Notes: a model not told the origin generated them from the letters alone. A DNA stretch of 64,000 nucleotides from Fodinibacter sp963747405 (GCA_963747405.1 CAVVFG010000010.1:62001-126000), one strand, 5' to 3'. Positions 15,653-26,040 are shown, numbered from the stretch's first letter. Numbers and translations are program-made.

Positions 15653-16453
15653 ATGGGAATGGTTGCGATCTTCGGTGCCGGTGTCATGGGCGAGACCCTC
15701 CTGTCGGGCCTGCTGCGGGCCGGGCGCCCGAGCGACGAGCTCGTGATCACCGAGCGCCGGGCCGACCGCGCGGCCGAGCTCACCGAGAAGTACGGCGTGC
15801 GGGTGCTCGACAACGCCGAGGCCGCGGCGCTGGCCGACACCCTGGTGCTGGTCGTCAAGCCGCAGGACATGGGCGGCCTGCTCGCCGAGATCTCGGCCCA
15901 CGTCACCGGCGGCAACCTCGTCGTCAGCCTCGCCGCCGGCATCACGACCGGCTACCTCGAGGCGCGACTGCCGCAGGGCCGCGCGGTGGTGCGGGTCATG
16001 CCCAACACCCCGGCCCTCGTCGACCAGGGCATGGCCGCCATCAGTGCCGGCGCCCACTGCGACCCCGAGCACCTGCGCGAGGCCGAGGCCCTGCTGGCCG
16101 CCACCGGCAAGGTGCTCGAGGTGCCCGAGAAGCTGCAGGATGCCGTGACCGCCATCTCCGGCAGCGGGCCGGCCTACATCTTCTACGTGGTGGAGGCCAT
16201 GATCGAGGCCGGGGTGGTGCTCGGGATGCCGCGCACCACCGCCACCGAGCTCGTGGTCCAGACGCTCTTCGGCGCGGCGACGATGATCAAGGAGACCGGC
16301 CAGCACCCCACTGTCCTGCGTGAGCAGGTCACCTCACCCGGTGGCACCACGGCGGCGGCGCTGCGCACGCTCGACGACCACAAGGTGCGCGCCGCCTTCA
16401 TCACCGCGATGGAGGCTGCCGCGAAGCGCTCCGCCGAGCTCGCCGGTGAGTGA
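15653..16453 (+). CDS. proC: pyrroline-5-carboxylate reductase
   Basis: 266 aa. Last step of proline synthesis using NAD(P)H. The dinucleotide motif IFGAGVMGETL is at residues 6-16. VKPQDM, VRVMPNTPALV, ISGSGPAYIF and REQVTSPGGTT are the family signatures. It overlaps the first GNAT gene by 8 bases. In mycobacteria proC likewise precedes the HTH/bS22/epimerase block; here two GNATs, trkA and acuC are inserted. Confidence 0.95.
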   Translation: MGMVAIFGAGVMGETLLSGLLRAGRPSDELVITERRADRAAELTEKYGVRVLDNAEAAALADTLVLVVKPQDMGGLLAEISAHVTGGNLVVSLAAGITTGYLEARLPQGRAVVRVMPNTPALVDQGMAAISAGAHCDPEHLREAEALLAATGKVLEVPEKLQDAVTAISGSGPAYIFYVVEAMIEAGVVLGMPRTTATELVVQTLFGAATMIKETGQHPTVLREQVTSPGGTTAAALRTLDDHKVRAAFITAMEAAAKRSAELAGE

Positions 16454-16967
16454 CGCCGGCCCCCGGGACGACCTGGTCGTCGAGCTGGTCACGGCCGGTT
16501 CGTGGCGCACCTGGCGTGACGTGCGCCTGGCCTCGCTCATCGACAGCCCCCGAGCGTTCTGGGTGGAGTACGCCGAGGCGGCCGAGCGCACCGACGACGA
16601 GTGGCGCGAGCGCGTCGCCACCACGGCTCCCACCTGGCTGGCCCTCGACGGCGGCCGCCCGGTCGGCACGGTGGCGCTGTGGCACGCCCCCGACCAGCCC
16701 GCCGACGAGGTCTGCCTCGTCGGGATGTGGGTGGCGAGCGTCGCGCGCGCAACCGGCGTCGCCGCCGAGCTGGTGCGCACCGCCCTGGGCTCGGCGACGG
16801 CATCCGGGTACCGGCGCGTGGTGCTCGACGTGGCGCACGAGAACGGCCGGGCCCGGGCGTTCTACGCACGGATGGGTTTCCGGCCGACCGGAGCCGTGGG
16901 GCGGATGCCGTGGGACCCGTCGGTCACCGAGCTGACCCTGGCGCTCGACCTGCCCGGGGCCTCCTGA
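16446..16967 (+). CDS. GNAT family N-acetyltransferase (first of two)
   Basis: 173 aa. The acetyl-CoA motif appears as MWVASVARATGVAAELVRTAL with C-terminal NGRARAFYARMGF. The GTG start lies inside the end of proC (8-base overlap), so it is co-translated. The substrate is unknown. It resembles the next gene (RxxRLxxLxxSPxAF start, NGRA motif), suggesting an old tandem duplication. Confidence 0.85.
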   Translation: MSDAGPRDDLVVELVTAGSWRTWRDVRLASLIDSPRAFWVEYAEAAERTDDEWRERVATTAPTWLALDGGRPVGTVALWHAPDQPADEVCLVGMWVASVARATGVAAELVRTALGSATASGYRRVVLDVAHENGRARAFYARMGFRPTGAVGRMPWDPSVTELTLALDLPGAS

Positions 16968-17021
16968 TGTTCACCCCCTCGGGTTGCAGGAGCCCTCGGG
17001 GGTCGTGGGAGAGTGGCCGCC

Positions 17022-17546
17022 ATGAGTGACATCACGGTGCGCCCGCTCGGCGTCGACGACTGGGAGCAGTACCGCTCCGTGCGCCTCACGGCGCTGCAGG
17101 AGTCCCCGGACGCGTTCGTCGCCACCCACGACGAGGAGGCCGCCGAGGGCGAGGAGTTCTGGCGGGCCCGCATGCAGCGCTCCACCCGCCTGGTGGCGGA
17201 GCGCGACGGCCGGCCGGTCGGCATCGCCAGCGTGGGCACCGCCGACGACCAGCCCGAGGCGGCCCAGCTGTTCGGCCTGTGGGTGCACCCCGAGGCTCGC
17301 GGCAGCGGTGTCGCCACCGAGCTGGTGCGGGCCGGCGCTCGCAGTGCCGCCGAGTCCGGGAAGCGACAGCTGCTGTACTGGGTGGGCACCGACAACGGCC
17401 GCGCGGTGGCGTTCGCCAGCGGCTTCGGGTTCCGCCCCACCGCCGACCGCCGGCCGATGCGCGTGGTGTCCGAGGACGACGGTGAGGAGGAGCTCGCGAT
17501 GACGCTCCCGCTGTCCGGCGACCGCGGCGGCATCGCCAGCTGGTGA
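17022..17546 (+). CDS. GNAT family N-acetyltransferase (second of two)
   Basis: 174 aa. LWVHPEARGSGVATELVRAG is the acetyl-CoA loop, with NGRAVAFASGFGF near the end. The start RSVRLTALQESPDAF parallels the upstream GNAT. ATG 17022 follows a weak GAGAGT box by 7 bases. The substrate is unknown. Confidence 0.87.
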   Translation: MSDITVRPLGVDDWEQYRSVRLTALQESPDAFVATHDEEAAEGEEFWRARMQRSTRLVAERDGRPVGIASVGTADDQPEAAQLFGLWVHPEARGSGVATELVRAGARSAAESGKRQLLYWVGTDNGRAVAFASGFGFRPTADRRPMRVVSEDDGEEELAMTLPLSGDRGGIASW

Positions 17547-17565
17547 CCCAGCCCCTGTCCCGACT

Positions 17566-17629
17566 TCTTGCGAATTTCTACCGTTGGCGGGTGCGTCGCC
17601 TGAGCGCTGTGGGTGAGGAATCCGCAAGA
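17566..17629. terminator. long imperfect inverted repeat between convergent genes
   Basis: TCTTGCGAATTTC (17566-17578) pairs with GGAATCCGCAAGA (17617-17629), 11 of 13 positions, around a 38-base loop. The position between two convergent genes suits a bidirectional terminator, though the loop is long. Confidence 0.4.
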
Positions 17630-17639
17630 GGTCGGCGGG

Positions 17640-18308
17640 CTAGGGACGGGCGGCGAGGCGCTCGATCAGGGCCGTCGGGCCGCTGACGATGAGCGTGTCG
17701 TGCGCCGAGACCTTGGTCGACGGCACGGCATACGTGAAGTCCTCGCCGGGCGCCTTGACGCCCACGACCGTGACGCCGTACTTGCTGCGGATCGCACTCT
17801 GCTCCAACGTGAACCCGATGGCCTCGGTCGGCGGGCGCATCTTGACGATGGCGAACCCGTCGTCGAACTCGATGTAGTCCTGCATCCGGCCGCCCACGAG
17901 GTGCGCGACCCGGCGCCCGGTGTCGGCCTCGGGGCGCACGATGTGCTGCACACCGATCAGGTCGAGGATGCGGGCGTGCTCGGGCGAGAGGGCCTTGGCC
18001 CAGATGTCGGGCACCCCGGCGTCGCTGAGGTTGGCCGCGGCGAGCACCGACGCCTCGACCGACGAGCCGATGGCGACGACCGCGATGCGGAACCGGCCGA
18101 CCTTGGCGTCATGGATGACGCTGACGTCGCTGGCGTCGCCGTGGATGACGTGGCTGACCCGGCCGAGGAACTTCTCGGCGAGGAAGCCGTCTCGCTCGAT
18201 GGCGGTCACCTTGTGGCCGAGGCGTCGCAGCTCGATCGCCGCGGCCGCGCCGAACCGGCCGAGCCCGATGACGAGCACGTCGTCGTCGTGGGCAGAGCTG
18301 CGTGCCAT
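17640..18308 (-). CDS. TrkA/KtrA-type potassium uptake regulatory protein
   Basis: 222 aa. An RCK_N Rossmann domain (VLVIGLGRFGAAAAIELRRLG, residues 11-31; VIHGDASD) is followed by a TrkA_C domain (about residues 140-222). Such proteins bind NAD(H) or ATP/ADP and gate a Ktr/Trk potassium channel at the membrane. No ktrB/trkH gene is adjacent. A GGGAGG ribosome site precedes ATG 18308. It is divergent from the AcuC-like gene. Confidence 0.9.
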   Translation of the reverse strand: MARSSAHDDDVLVIGLGRFGAAAAIELRRLGHKVTAIERDGFLAEKFLGRVSHVIHGDASDVSVIHDAKVGRFRIAVVAIGSSVEASVLAAANLSDAGVPDIWAKALSPEHARILDLIGVQHIVRPEADTGRRVAHLVGGRMQDYIEFDDGFAIVKMRPPTEAIGFTLEQSAIRSKYGVTVVGVKAPGEDFTYAVPSTKVSAHDTLIVSGPTALIERLAARP

Positions 18309-18369
18309 CGTGGGTGCCTCCCTCGCGGGTGTCGTAGGGCCCCCAGCCTGCCACGGCGCGTTCGGCGAG

Positions 18370-18375
18370 TAGCGT
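18370..18375 (+). promoter_or_regulatory. -10 box of the acuC-like gene (leaderless)
   Basis: TAGCGT with a 6-base spacer to ATG 18382. Confidence 0.45.
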
Positions 18376-18381
18376 GCAGAC

Positions 18382-19572
18382 ATGGCCGGAGGGACGAGCG
18401 TGGTGTGGGACGAGGTGTTCACCGACTACGACTTCGGGCCCACCCACCCGATGGCGCCCGTGCGGCTCGACCTCACCACCCGTCTGGCGAGGGCCCTGGG
18501 GGTGCTCGACCACGTCACCCTGCTGTCCCCGGGTGTCGCCGACGACGACGTGCTCGCCACGGTGCACGACCGCGACTACATCGCCGCGGTGCACCGCGCG
18601 TCCGCCGACCCGACGGTCGCCGACGTGCACCGGGGCCTGGGCACCGAGGACGACCCCGCCTTCGCCGGCATGCACGAGGCCTCGGCCCGGATCGCCCAGG
18701 GCACCCTCGACATCTGCCGAGACGTCTGGCAGGGCGACGCGGAGCACGGGGTCAACTACTGCGGCGGCCTGCACCACGCCATGCGCGGCTACGCGAGCGG
18801 CTTCTGCATCTACAACGATGTCGGGGTCGGCATCCAGTGGCTGCTCGACCACGGCGCCCAACGGGTCGCCTACGTCGACATCGACGTGCACCACGGCGAC
18901 GGTGTCGAGCGGATGTTCTGGAACGACCCGCGGGTGCTCACGATCTCGGTGCACGAGAGCGGCCGGCACCTCTTCCCGGGCACCGGCTGGCCGGCCGACA
19001 TCGGTGGGCCGTCGGCGCGGGGCACGGTCGCCAACGTCGCCCTTCCCCCGGGCACCGGCGACTCGGCCTGGCTGCGCTCGATCGACTCGGTCGTGCCGCC
19101 CCTGGTGCGGGCCTTCGCTCCCGACGTGCTGGTCACCCAGCACGGCTGCGACACCCACATGCACGACCCGCTGGCGCACCTCGCCATCACCGTCGACGCG
19201 CAGCGCCGCGCCCACGAGGCGCTGCACGACCTGGCGCACGAGACGGCATCCGGGCGGTGGGTGGCGCTGGGTGGTGGCGGCTACGAGCTCGTCGAGGTGG
19301 TGCCGCGCTCGTGGACGCACCTCACCGCCATCGCCGCCCACGTGCCGATGCCGGTCGACACCGCCGTGCCGCAGCACTGGCTCGACCACGTGCAGCAGTC
19401 GCTGGGGCGCGTCGCTCCCAGCCGGATGGGCGACCTGCCGGCCTCCGCGCTGCCGATCTGGGTGCAGCCGTGGAACATGGGCCACAACCCCGAGAGCCCC
19501 GTCGACCGGGCCGTGCTGGCCACGCGTCAAGCCGTCTTCCCGCTCCACGGGCTGGATCCCTGGTTCGACTGA
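18382..19572 (+). CDS. histone deacetylase family protein, AcuC-like
   Basis: 396 aa zinc-dependent deacetylase. The active-site blocks are VNYCGGLHHAM (tandem His), CIYNDVGVGI, VAYVDIDVHHGDGVE (Asp/His zinc ligands), TISVHESG, VTQHGCDTHMHDPL and ALGGGGYE. AcuC enzymes reverse acetylation of acetyl-CoA synthetase; no acs or acuA is near, so the target is open. The adjacent GNATs on the other side of trkA could supply acetylation, but that is speculation. Confidence 0.92.
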   Translation: MAGGTSVVWDEVFTDYDFGPTHPMAPVRLDLTTRLARALGVLDHVTLLSPGVADDDVLATVHDRDYIAAVHRASADPTVADVHRGLGTEDDPAFAGMHEASARIAQGTLDICRDVWQGDAEHGVNYCGGLHHAMRGYASGFCIYNDVGVGIQWLLDHGAQRVAYVDIDVHHGDGVERMFWNDPRVLTISVHESGRHLFPGTGWPADIGGPSARGTVANVALPPGTGDSAWLRSIDSVVPPLVRAFAPDVLVTQHGCDTHMHDPLAHLAITVDAQRRAHEALHDLAHETASGRWVALGGGGYELVEVVPRSWTHLTAIAAHVPMPVDTAVPQHWLDHVQQSLGRVAPSRMGDLPASALPIWVQPWNMGHNPESPVDRAVLATRQAVFPLHGLDPWFD

Positions 19573-19661
19573 GGTCGGGTGGCGCCCGCGACCGGCGCTC
19601 AGCTTGTCGCGGGGGGTGCGGCGTGTCGGCTGGACATCGCCGAGGAATCTGGTGCATTCCC

Positions 19662-19691
19662 TTCCACAGTGGTCACACCTGCCCCTATGGT
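19662..19691 (+). promoter_or_regulatory. candidate promoter for the HTH gene
   Basis: TTCCAC (19662-19667) and TATGGT (19686-19691) with an 18-base spacer, upstream of the HTH gene at 19762. This would give a leader of about 65 bases. Confidence 0.35.
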
Positions 19692-19761
19692 TGCGATTGC
19701 GAGTCCACATGCGACATGCCGGGGTTCCCGGATCTGGGGACGAGCAGAACACGAGGTCACG

Positions 19762-19962
19762 ATGTCCACGGAGCGTTCGCTCGGTGAGGTGCGGTTCCTC
19801 ACCGTCGCCGAGGTCGCCACGATCATGCGGGTCTCCAAGATGACCGTCTACCGCATGGTGCACGCCGGGGAGCTCCCCGCGATCCGTGTCGGGCGGTCCT
19901 TCCGGGTTCCCGAGGACGAGGTGCACGCCTATCTGCGCAGCTCCTTCGTCGACACCGCGTGA
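19762..19962 (+). CDS. excisionase-type helix-turn-helix DNA-binding protein
   Basis: 66 aa, a single winged-HTH: RFLTVAEVATIMRVSKMTVYRMVHAG then ELPAIRVGRSFRVPEDEV. It belongs to the excisionase/MerR-like superfamily that also contains BldC. In actinobacteria such a gene typically precedes the bS22 gene, as here, so it is a chromosomal regulator and not a phage excisionase. Its target is unknown. Confidence 0.88.
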   Translation: MSTERSLGEVRFLTVAEVATIMRVSKMTVYRMVHAGELPAIRVGRSFRVPEDEVHAYLRSSFVDTA

Positions 19963-19978
19963 CCCGGCGCAGCACCTG

Positions 19979-20019
19979 ACGTGCAGGGGCGGCCCGCACC
20001 GCGGGCCGCCCCTGCACGT
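19979..20019. terminator. strong perfect hairpin after the HTH gene
   Basis: ACGTGCAGGGGCGGCCCGC (19979-19997) pairs perfectly over 19 bases with 20001-20019 around an ACC loop. It lies 17 bases after the HTH stop codon. There is no U-tract, which is common for actinobacterial terminators. Confidence 0.75.
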
Positions 20020-20143
20020 GTCGGCGCAGCGCCCCGGCACCTCAGCACCACCACCCACCAACCCGACCACGGTTTGGGAGCGGTGCTCGCCTGCCGGTAG
20101 GGTGGGCAGCCGCACCAGACGCACCAGCATTGAGGACATCGGC

Positions 20144-20242
20144 ATGGGTTCAGTCATCAAGAAGCGGCGCAAGCGGATGGCGAAGAAGAAGCACCGCAAG
20201 CTGCTTCGCAAGACACGCCACCAGCGCCGCAACAAGAAGTGA
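20144..20242 (+). CDS. small ribosomal protein bS22 (AURKAIP1/COX24 domain)
   Basis: 32 aa, extremely basic: MGSVIKKRRKRMAKKKHRK then LLRKTRHQRRNKK. It matches the actinobacterial AURKAIP1/COX24 peptide found in mycobacterial ribosome structures as bS22. It lies between the HTH gene and the epimerase as in other actinobacteria. Strong hairpins flank it on both sides, so it is likely its own transcription unit. Confidence 0.92.
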   Translation: MGSVIKKRRKRMAKKKHRKLLRKTRHQRRNKK

Positions 20243-20265
20243 CCTCGAGTCACCTCTCGAACTTC

Positions 20266-20292
20266 AAAGGTCCCCGCACCTCGGGGGCCTTT
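20266..20292. terminator. hairpin terminator after bS22
   Basis: AAAGGTCCCCG (20266-20276) pairs with CGGGGGCCTTT (20282-20292) over 11 positions (one G-T pair) around a CACCT loop, 24 bases after the bS22 stop codon. Confidence 0.85.
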
Positions 20293-20378
20293 GTCGTCGG
20301 CGCATGCCGGGCTCACCTGACCGGTTGCCCGGGCACTGGGTAGGGTCGGCACTGGAACGTCGAGCTGAGGAGCTGAGC

Positions 20379-21427
20379 ATGGGGTCGGTGGTGCTCGTCA
20401 CCGGGGTGTCCCGGTACCTCGGCGGCCTGCTCGCGCGCCGGCTGAGCGCCGACCCGAGCGTCGACCGCGTGATCGGCGTCGACGTCATCCCGCCGGTCAA
20501 GGACGTCGGCGACGTCGAGTTCGTGCGCGCCGACATCCGCAACCCGATGATCGGGCGGGTCATCGAGAGCTCCGGCGTCGACACCGTCGTGCACATGAAC
20601 GTCATCGCCACGCCCACCTTCGTCGGGGGACGCACCCCGCAGAAGGAGATCAACGTCATCGGCACGATGCAGCTGCTGGCGGCCTGCCAGAAGTCCAGCA
20701 CCGTGCGGCGCCTCGTCGTGAAGTCCTCCGCGGCCGTCTACGGCTCCACCCCCCGCGACCCCGCGATGTTCACCGAGGACATGAGCGCCAAGCGCACCCC
20801 GTCCGGCGGGTTCGGCAAGGACTCCATCGAGGTCGAGGGCTACGTGCGCGGCTACGCCCGCCGCCGCCCCGACACCGAGATCCTCACCCTGCGGTTCGCC
20901 AACATCCTCGGCCCGCGCATCCGTACCTCGATCACCGACTACTTCAACCTGCCGCTCATCCCGGCGCCGCTCGGCTTCGACGCCCGGATGCAGTTCGTGC
21001 ACGAGGACGACGCCATCAGCGCGCTCGCGCTCGCCAGCACCGGCGACGCCACCGGAGTGGTCAACATCGCCGGCGACGGCGTGGTCACCGTGCTGCAGGC
21101 GGCCTCGATCGTCGGCCGGCCCGTGGTGTGGCTGCCGCTGCCGGCCGCCGGGTTCGTCGGCGGGCTGGCCCGGCGGATGGGTCTGGCCGACTTCTCACCC
21201 GACCAGATGTCGTTCCTCGCCTTCGGCCGCGGGCTCGACACCGGCCGGATGCGCAGCGTGCTCGGGTTCGAGCCGCGCTTCACCTCGCGCTCCGCGTTCG
21301 AGGACTTCGCTCGCACCGTCGGCCCGGCCGTGCCGGCCGCCGCCGTCGTCGGGGATGCCGTGAGCGGCGTCGCAGGCACCGCCACCTCGGCGGTGCTGCG
21401 CACGCTGGGTACCGGGAGGGGACACTG

Positions 21428-21428
<1 letters not shown>
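20379..21428 (+). CDS. NAD-dependent epimerase/dehydratase family protein
   Basis: 349 aa extended SDR. The N-terminal VLVTGVSRYLGGLLARRL is the nucleotide-binding turn, and VVHMNVIATP, VKSSAAVYG and the LRFANILGP block follow. The Tyr-x-x-x-Lys pair is not obvious (EVEGYVRGYARR), so catalysis may differ. It is the counterpart of the mycobacterial galE2 gene in the same position. The ATG is preceded by GAGGAGC. It overlaps the acyltransferase start by one base (TGATG). Confidence 0.85.
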
Positions 21429-23118
<1,690 letters not shown>

Positions 23119-23119
<1 letters not shown>

Positions 23120-23379
23120 TGGCACCACCGGTGCGGGTCACCCTCATCGGGCGTGCCGGGTGCCACCTGTGCGACGTCGCCCGCGAGACCGTGGAGCGGG
23201 TCGCCGCCGACCTCGGTGTCGGGTGGGAGGAGCGGTCGGTCGACAGCGACCCCGCCTGGCTCGAACGGTGGTCCGACCAGGTGCCCGTCACCTTGGTCGA
23301 CGGACGCCAGCACGACTACTGGCGGGTCGACGAGGCCCGGCTGCGCGCGGCCCTGTCCTCGCCGCCGCTCGTGGGCTGA
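23119..23379 (+). CDS. glutaredoxin family protein
   Basis: 86 aa thioredoxin fold: VTLIGRAGCHLCDVA with the redox CHLC pair at residues 15 and 18, and the cis-Pro loop VPVTLVDG. It resembles DUF836-type glutaredoxins, as in the mycobacterial counterpart between the acyltransferase and hemA. It overlaps the acyltransferase stop (TGATG). Its 3' end overlaps the convergent membrane-protein gene by 64 bases. Confidence 0.88.
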
Positions 23380-24074
23380 TCGCCGGCCCCGCCCGGCCGC
23401 GCCACGAGCAGCACGCCCAGCAACAGCAACCAGAGGTACCAGGCGGTGTAGAGGTTCAGGCCCCAGAGCTCGAGCGTGGCCAGGCCCACGGCGGTGGCCA
23501 GCGGCACGGCCCCGGCCCACAGCGCCGCGAGGACGAGCCCCGACCACGCGAACCAGCGCGGCACCGCCCCGGAGCGCAGGAGCAGCACGCCGACGCCCAC
23601 CGCCCAGATGCCCTGCAGGAGCCACCCGAGGTGCTCCCCGAGCGCCGCGCCCGAGTAGGCGTTGAGTACGTCGTACGCCGCCGCGGTCGCCTCCCGACCG
23701 GTGCTCGTGGCGGCCGGGTCGGTCCACCGGTCGGCGAGCACCGGCACGGCGATGGGCCAGCGCACCCAGCCGAGCATCTGGGCGAAGGCACCGAGCACCC
23801 CGAACGCGGCCACCGAGGCACTCGCCGTGGAGCGGCGGCCGACCAGGGCGTGCAGGCCGATGGCCGCGGGCACGAGGAGCAGGCTGGAGAGCAGGAAGAG
23901 GTAGAAGCCGAACCGGACCCACGCCTGCTCCCGCACGAAGGCGTCGAGCGCCGAGGTGCCCGGCTCGTCGAGCACCCCAGGCCAGCCGAACTGCGTGCCG
24001 AGCACGAGGTAGCCGCCAACGCTCAGGACCGCCGAGCCGATGAGCAGCAGGCCCGTTGCGGCCGGCCGGCGCAT
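23316..24074 (-). CDS. membrane protein of unknown function (DUF4386-like)
   Basis: 252 aa with about six to seven hydrophobic segments, starting with LLLIGSAVLSVGGYLVLG, and a charged C-terminal tail of about 30 residues. The general layout resembles DUF4386 proteins; I am not sure of the family. It is translationally coupled to the upstream epimerase (4-base overlap) and both probably answer to the divergent TetR regulator. The last 64 bases overlap the convergent glutaredoxin gene. Confidence 0.75.
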   Translation of the reverse strand: MRRPAATGLLLIGSAVLSVGGYLVLGTQFGWPGVLDEPGTSALDAFVREQAWVRFGFYLFLLSSLLLVPAAIGLHALVGRRSTASASVAAFGVLGAFAQMLGWVRWPIAVPVLADRWTDPAATSTGREATAAAYDVLNAYSGAALGEHLGWLLQGIWAVGVGVLLLRSGAVPRWFAWSGLVLAALWAGAVPLATAVGLATLELWGLNLYTAWYLWLLLLGVLLVARPGGAGDQPTSGGEDRAARSRASSTRQ

Positions 24075-25012
24075 CAGCGCACCTCCGCCGGCGTCGAGGT
24101 GCGGGCGGCGGCCACCACGGCGTCCACCGTCTGCTCCCAGTCCTGCGCGGACCAGCCGAGCAGGTCCACCGTCGCGCGGTCGTCGACGACGAAGGGGGAG
24201 GTGAACTGGTAGGCCGTGCCGGCCAGCTCACGGACCATGGGGACGAACAGCCCGACCGCCCGCAGGGCGCGCGGGCCGAGCACCGAGACCCGCGGCGCCC
24301 TCACCCCGGCGGCGGCCGCGATGTCGCCGAGCGCCTCGCGCTGGGTGCGTGGCGGCGCGCTCGGCACGAGCCACGCCCGTCCGTGCGCCTGCTCGGTCGT
24401 GGCCAGGTCCACCAGCGCCCGGGCGGTGTCGGCGGTGGACGTCCAGCTGTGCGGCTGGTCGGCGGCACCGAGCACCCGCGCGGTGCGCCCGGCGAGCACT
24501 GCGGGGGCGTTGCGCGCGAGGTGGGAGCTCGCGCCGGCGTCGGCGTAGTCGCTCGCGCGCACCTCGACCACCCGCACCCGGCCGGCCCGGTGCACCGCGA
24601 GGGCGTCGAGCCACATCCGTGCCCGCACCTCGCCCTTGGCGTCGCACGGGTCGAGGACGGTGTGCTCGTCGATGGGTCCGGTGACCCGTCCGTAGCCGTA
24701 GAGGTTGCTCACCGTCGCCAGCACGGCCCCGGAGGCGGCCGCCGCCTCCAGCAGGGCCGCGGCGATGGGCGGCCAGTCGGTGGTCCAGCGCGTGTAGTCG
24801 GGGTTGGCGCAGTTGTAGACGGCGACGCAGCCGGCCGCGAGCTCGCGCAGGGACGCGGCGTCGGCGGCGTCGGCGCGCACCCGCTCGACCAGGGGGTGCT
24901 CGGGGCCGGAGCCGCTGCGGGTGACGGTGCGCACGGTCGAGCCGGCCCGGGCGAGCCGCAGGGCGACCTGGCGGCCGACCGGGCCGGCGCCGACGACGAG
25001 GGAGGTGGTCAT
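24074..25012 (-). CDS. NAD-dependent epimerase/dehydratase family protein
   Basis: 312 aa atypical SDR. SLVVGAGPVGRQVALRLARAG is a GxGxxG-type NAD(P) site at residues 4-24, with YNCANPDYTRWT and VSNLYGYGRV where the catalytic Ser/Tyr region lies. The C-terminal part is of NmrA/epimerase type. ATG 25012 follows a GGAG site. It is divergent from a TetR-family gene with palindromic sites between them, so it is probably the regulated target. Confidence 0.83.
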   Translation of the reverse strand: MTTSLVVGAGPVGRQVALRLARAGSTVRTVTRSGSGPEHPLVERVRADAADAASLRELAAGCVAVYNCANPDYTRWTTDWPPIAAALLEAAAASGAVLATVSNLYGYGRVTGPIDEHTVLDPCDAKGEVRARMWLDALAVHRAGRVRVVEVRASDYADAGASSHLARNAPAVLAGRTARVLGAADQPHSWTSTADTARALVDLATTEQAHGRAWLVPSAPPRTQREALGDIAAAAGVRAPRVSVLGPRALRAVGLFVPMVRELAGTAYQFTSPFVVDDRATVDLLGWSAQDWEQTVDAVVAAARTSTPAEVR

Positions 25013-25025
25013 GGGTGCTCCTAGG

Positions 25026-25094
25026 TGTGATCACTGATCTCTGTTGTGATCAGTGAACACCTTCCAGCCGCATCATGCAAGAGCGGTGATCACA
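25026..25094. promoter_or_regulatory. three TGTGATCA sites: probable TetR operator region
   Basis: TGTGATCA occurs at 25026-25033 and 25045-25052, and inverted (TGATCACA) at 25087-25094. The first two also build an inverted repeat TCACTGATC (25031-25039) / GATCAGTGA (25048-25056). All are within the 123-base gap between the epimerase and the tetR gene. Confidence 0.6.
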
Positions 25095-25135
25095 ATGGCG
25101 TGCACCGATCTGTCGACCGTGGTTGACTGGGCCGC

Positions 25136-25876
25136 GTGTCCACTCCCACCCGCGCCGACGGCGTGCGCGCCCGCGCCCGCGCCCAGATGCGCACCGAGAT
25201 CCTCGACGCCGCCCGGGAGCAGCTCGCGACGCAGGGAGTGGCCGCCCTGTCGCTGCGGGCCGTCGCGCGCGAGCTGGGAATGGCGTCGTCGGCCGTCTAC
25301 CGCTACTTCGAGAACCGCGACGTCCTCCTCACCGCCCTCATCGTCGATGCCTATGACGCCCTCGGGGAGGCGGTGGAGGAGGCGGAGGGGGCGGTGCCGC
25401 GCGAGGACCTCGCCGGTCGATGGGCGGCGATCGCGCACGCCGTGCGGTCGTGGGCCATGGCCCACCCGCCGCTGTACGCGCTGGTGTACGGCTCGCCGGT
25501 GCCCGGCTATGCCGCTCCCCAGGACACCGTCGGCCCGGCCACCCGGGTGACCCGGCTGCTGGCGGCGCTGCTGCGCGACCGCCTCGAGCCCGACCCCTCG
25601 GGGATGCCGGTCCCCGTCGCGGCGCCCGAGCCGGCGGCGGGCCCGGAGCCCGAGGTGGCCCAGGGACTGGCCCCCCTCGTGGAGTTCCTCGGGGTGCCGG
25701 GCGCGGGCGACGGGGCGCTGCGCGGCCTGGTGGCCTGGACCTGGCTGTTCGGCGCGGTCTCGTTCGAGCTCTTCGGCCAGCTGGAGGGCGCTGTGGTGCC
25801 CGAGCGGCGCGCGCAGGTCTTCGACGCGCAGGCCGCTGCGGTGGCGGGCTGGCTGGGGTTGGCGCCGGCCTTGTAG
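25136..25876 (+). CDS. TetR/AcrR family transcriptional regulator
   Basis: 246 aa. The N-terminal HTH is at residues 18-63: RTEILDAAREQLATQG, LSLRAVARELGMASSAVYRY, FENRDVLLTALI. The C-terminal ligand domain is of the WHG/TetR_C type (AVRSWAMAHPPLYALVYG, WTWLFGAVSFELFGQLEG). It is probably the repressor of the divergent epimerase-membrane protein pair and of itself. The GTG start is supported by a TTGACT box 7 bases upstream. Confidence 0.9.
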   Translation: MSTPTRADGVRARARAQMRTEILDAAREQLATQGVAALSLRAVARELGMASSAVYRYFENRDVLLTALIVDAYDALGEAVEEAEGAVPREDLAGRWAAIAHAVRSWAMAHPPLYALVYGSPVPGYAAPQDTVGPATRVTRLLAALLRDRLEPDPSGMPVPVAAPEPAAGPEPEVAQGLAPLVEFLGVPGAGDGALRGLVAWTWLFGAVSFELFGQLEGAVVPERRAQVFDAQAAAVAGWLGLAPAL

Positions 25877-25919
25877 CACACGGGTGCCGTGAGGTGTCTC
25901 ACGGGGTCGGACGCCCACT

Positions 25920-25948
25920 TTGTGCAGGCCTTCACAAGACCGTACGCT
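25920..25948 (+). promoter_or_regulatory. rex-hem promoter with Rex operator over the -35 region
   Basis: TTGTGCAGGCCTTCACAA (25920-25937) is a near-perfect palindrome, one mismatch, matching the Rex consensus TTGTGAAnnnnTTCACAA. Its left part serves as a -35 element (TTGTGC) with a 17-base spacer to a -10 box TACGCT (25943-25948). Rex bound here would block RNA polymerase, implying autoregulation, as known for the Streptomyces rex-hemACD operon. Confidence 0.8.
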
Positions 25949-26040
25949 GGCGGGCACACCCGCGGGTCGGCACGCCGCAGCGCGCGACCATGCCCCCAGT
26001 TCGGCCCCGCGGGCCCGTCGAAAGGAGTCGGTGAGCCCCT

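Noticed and set aside
19762..19962. Excisionase-like HTH gene as a sign of a prophage or integrated element
   Set aside because: No integrase, att repeats or phage genes are near, and an HTH gene of this type normally precedes the bS22 gene in actinobacteria.
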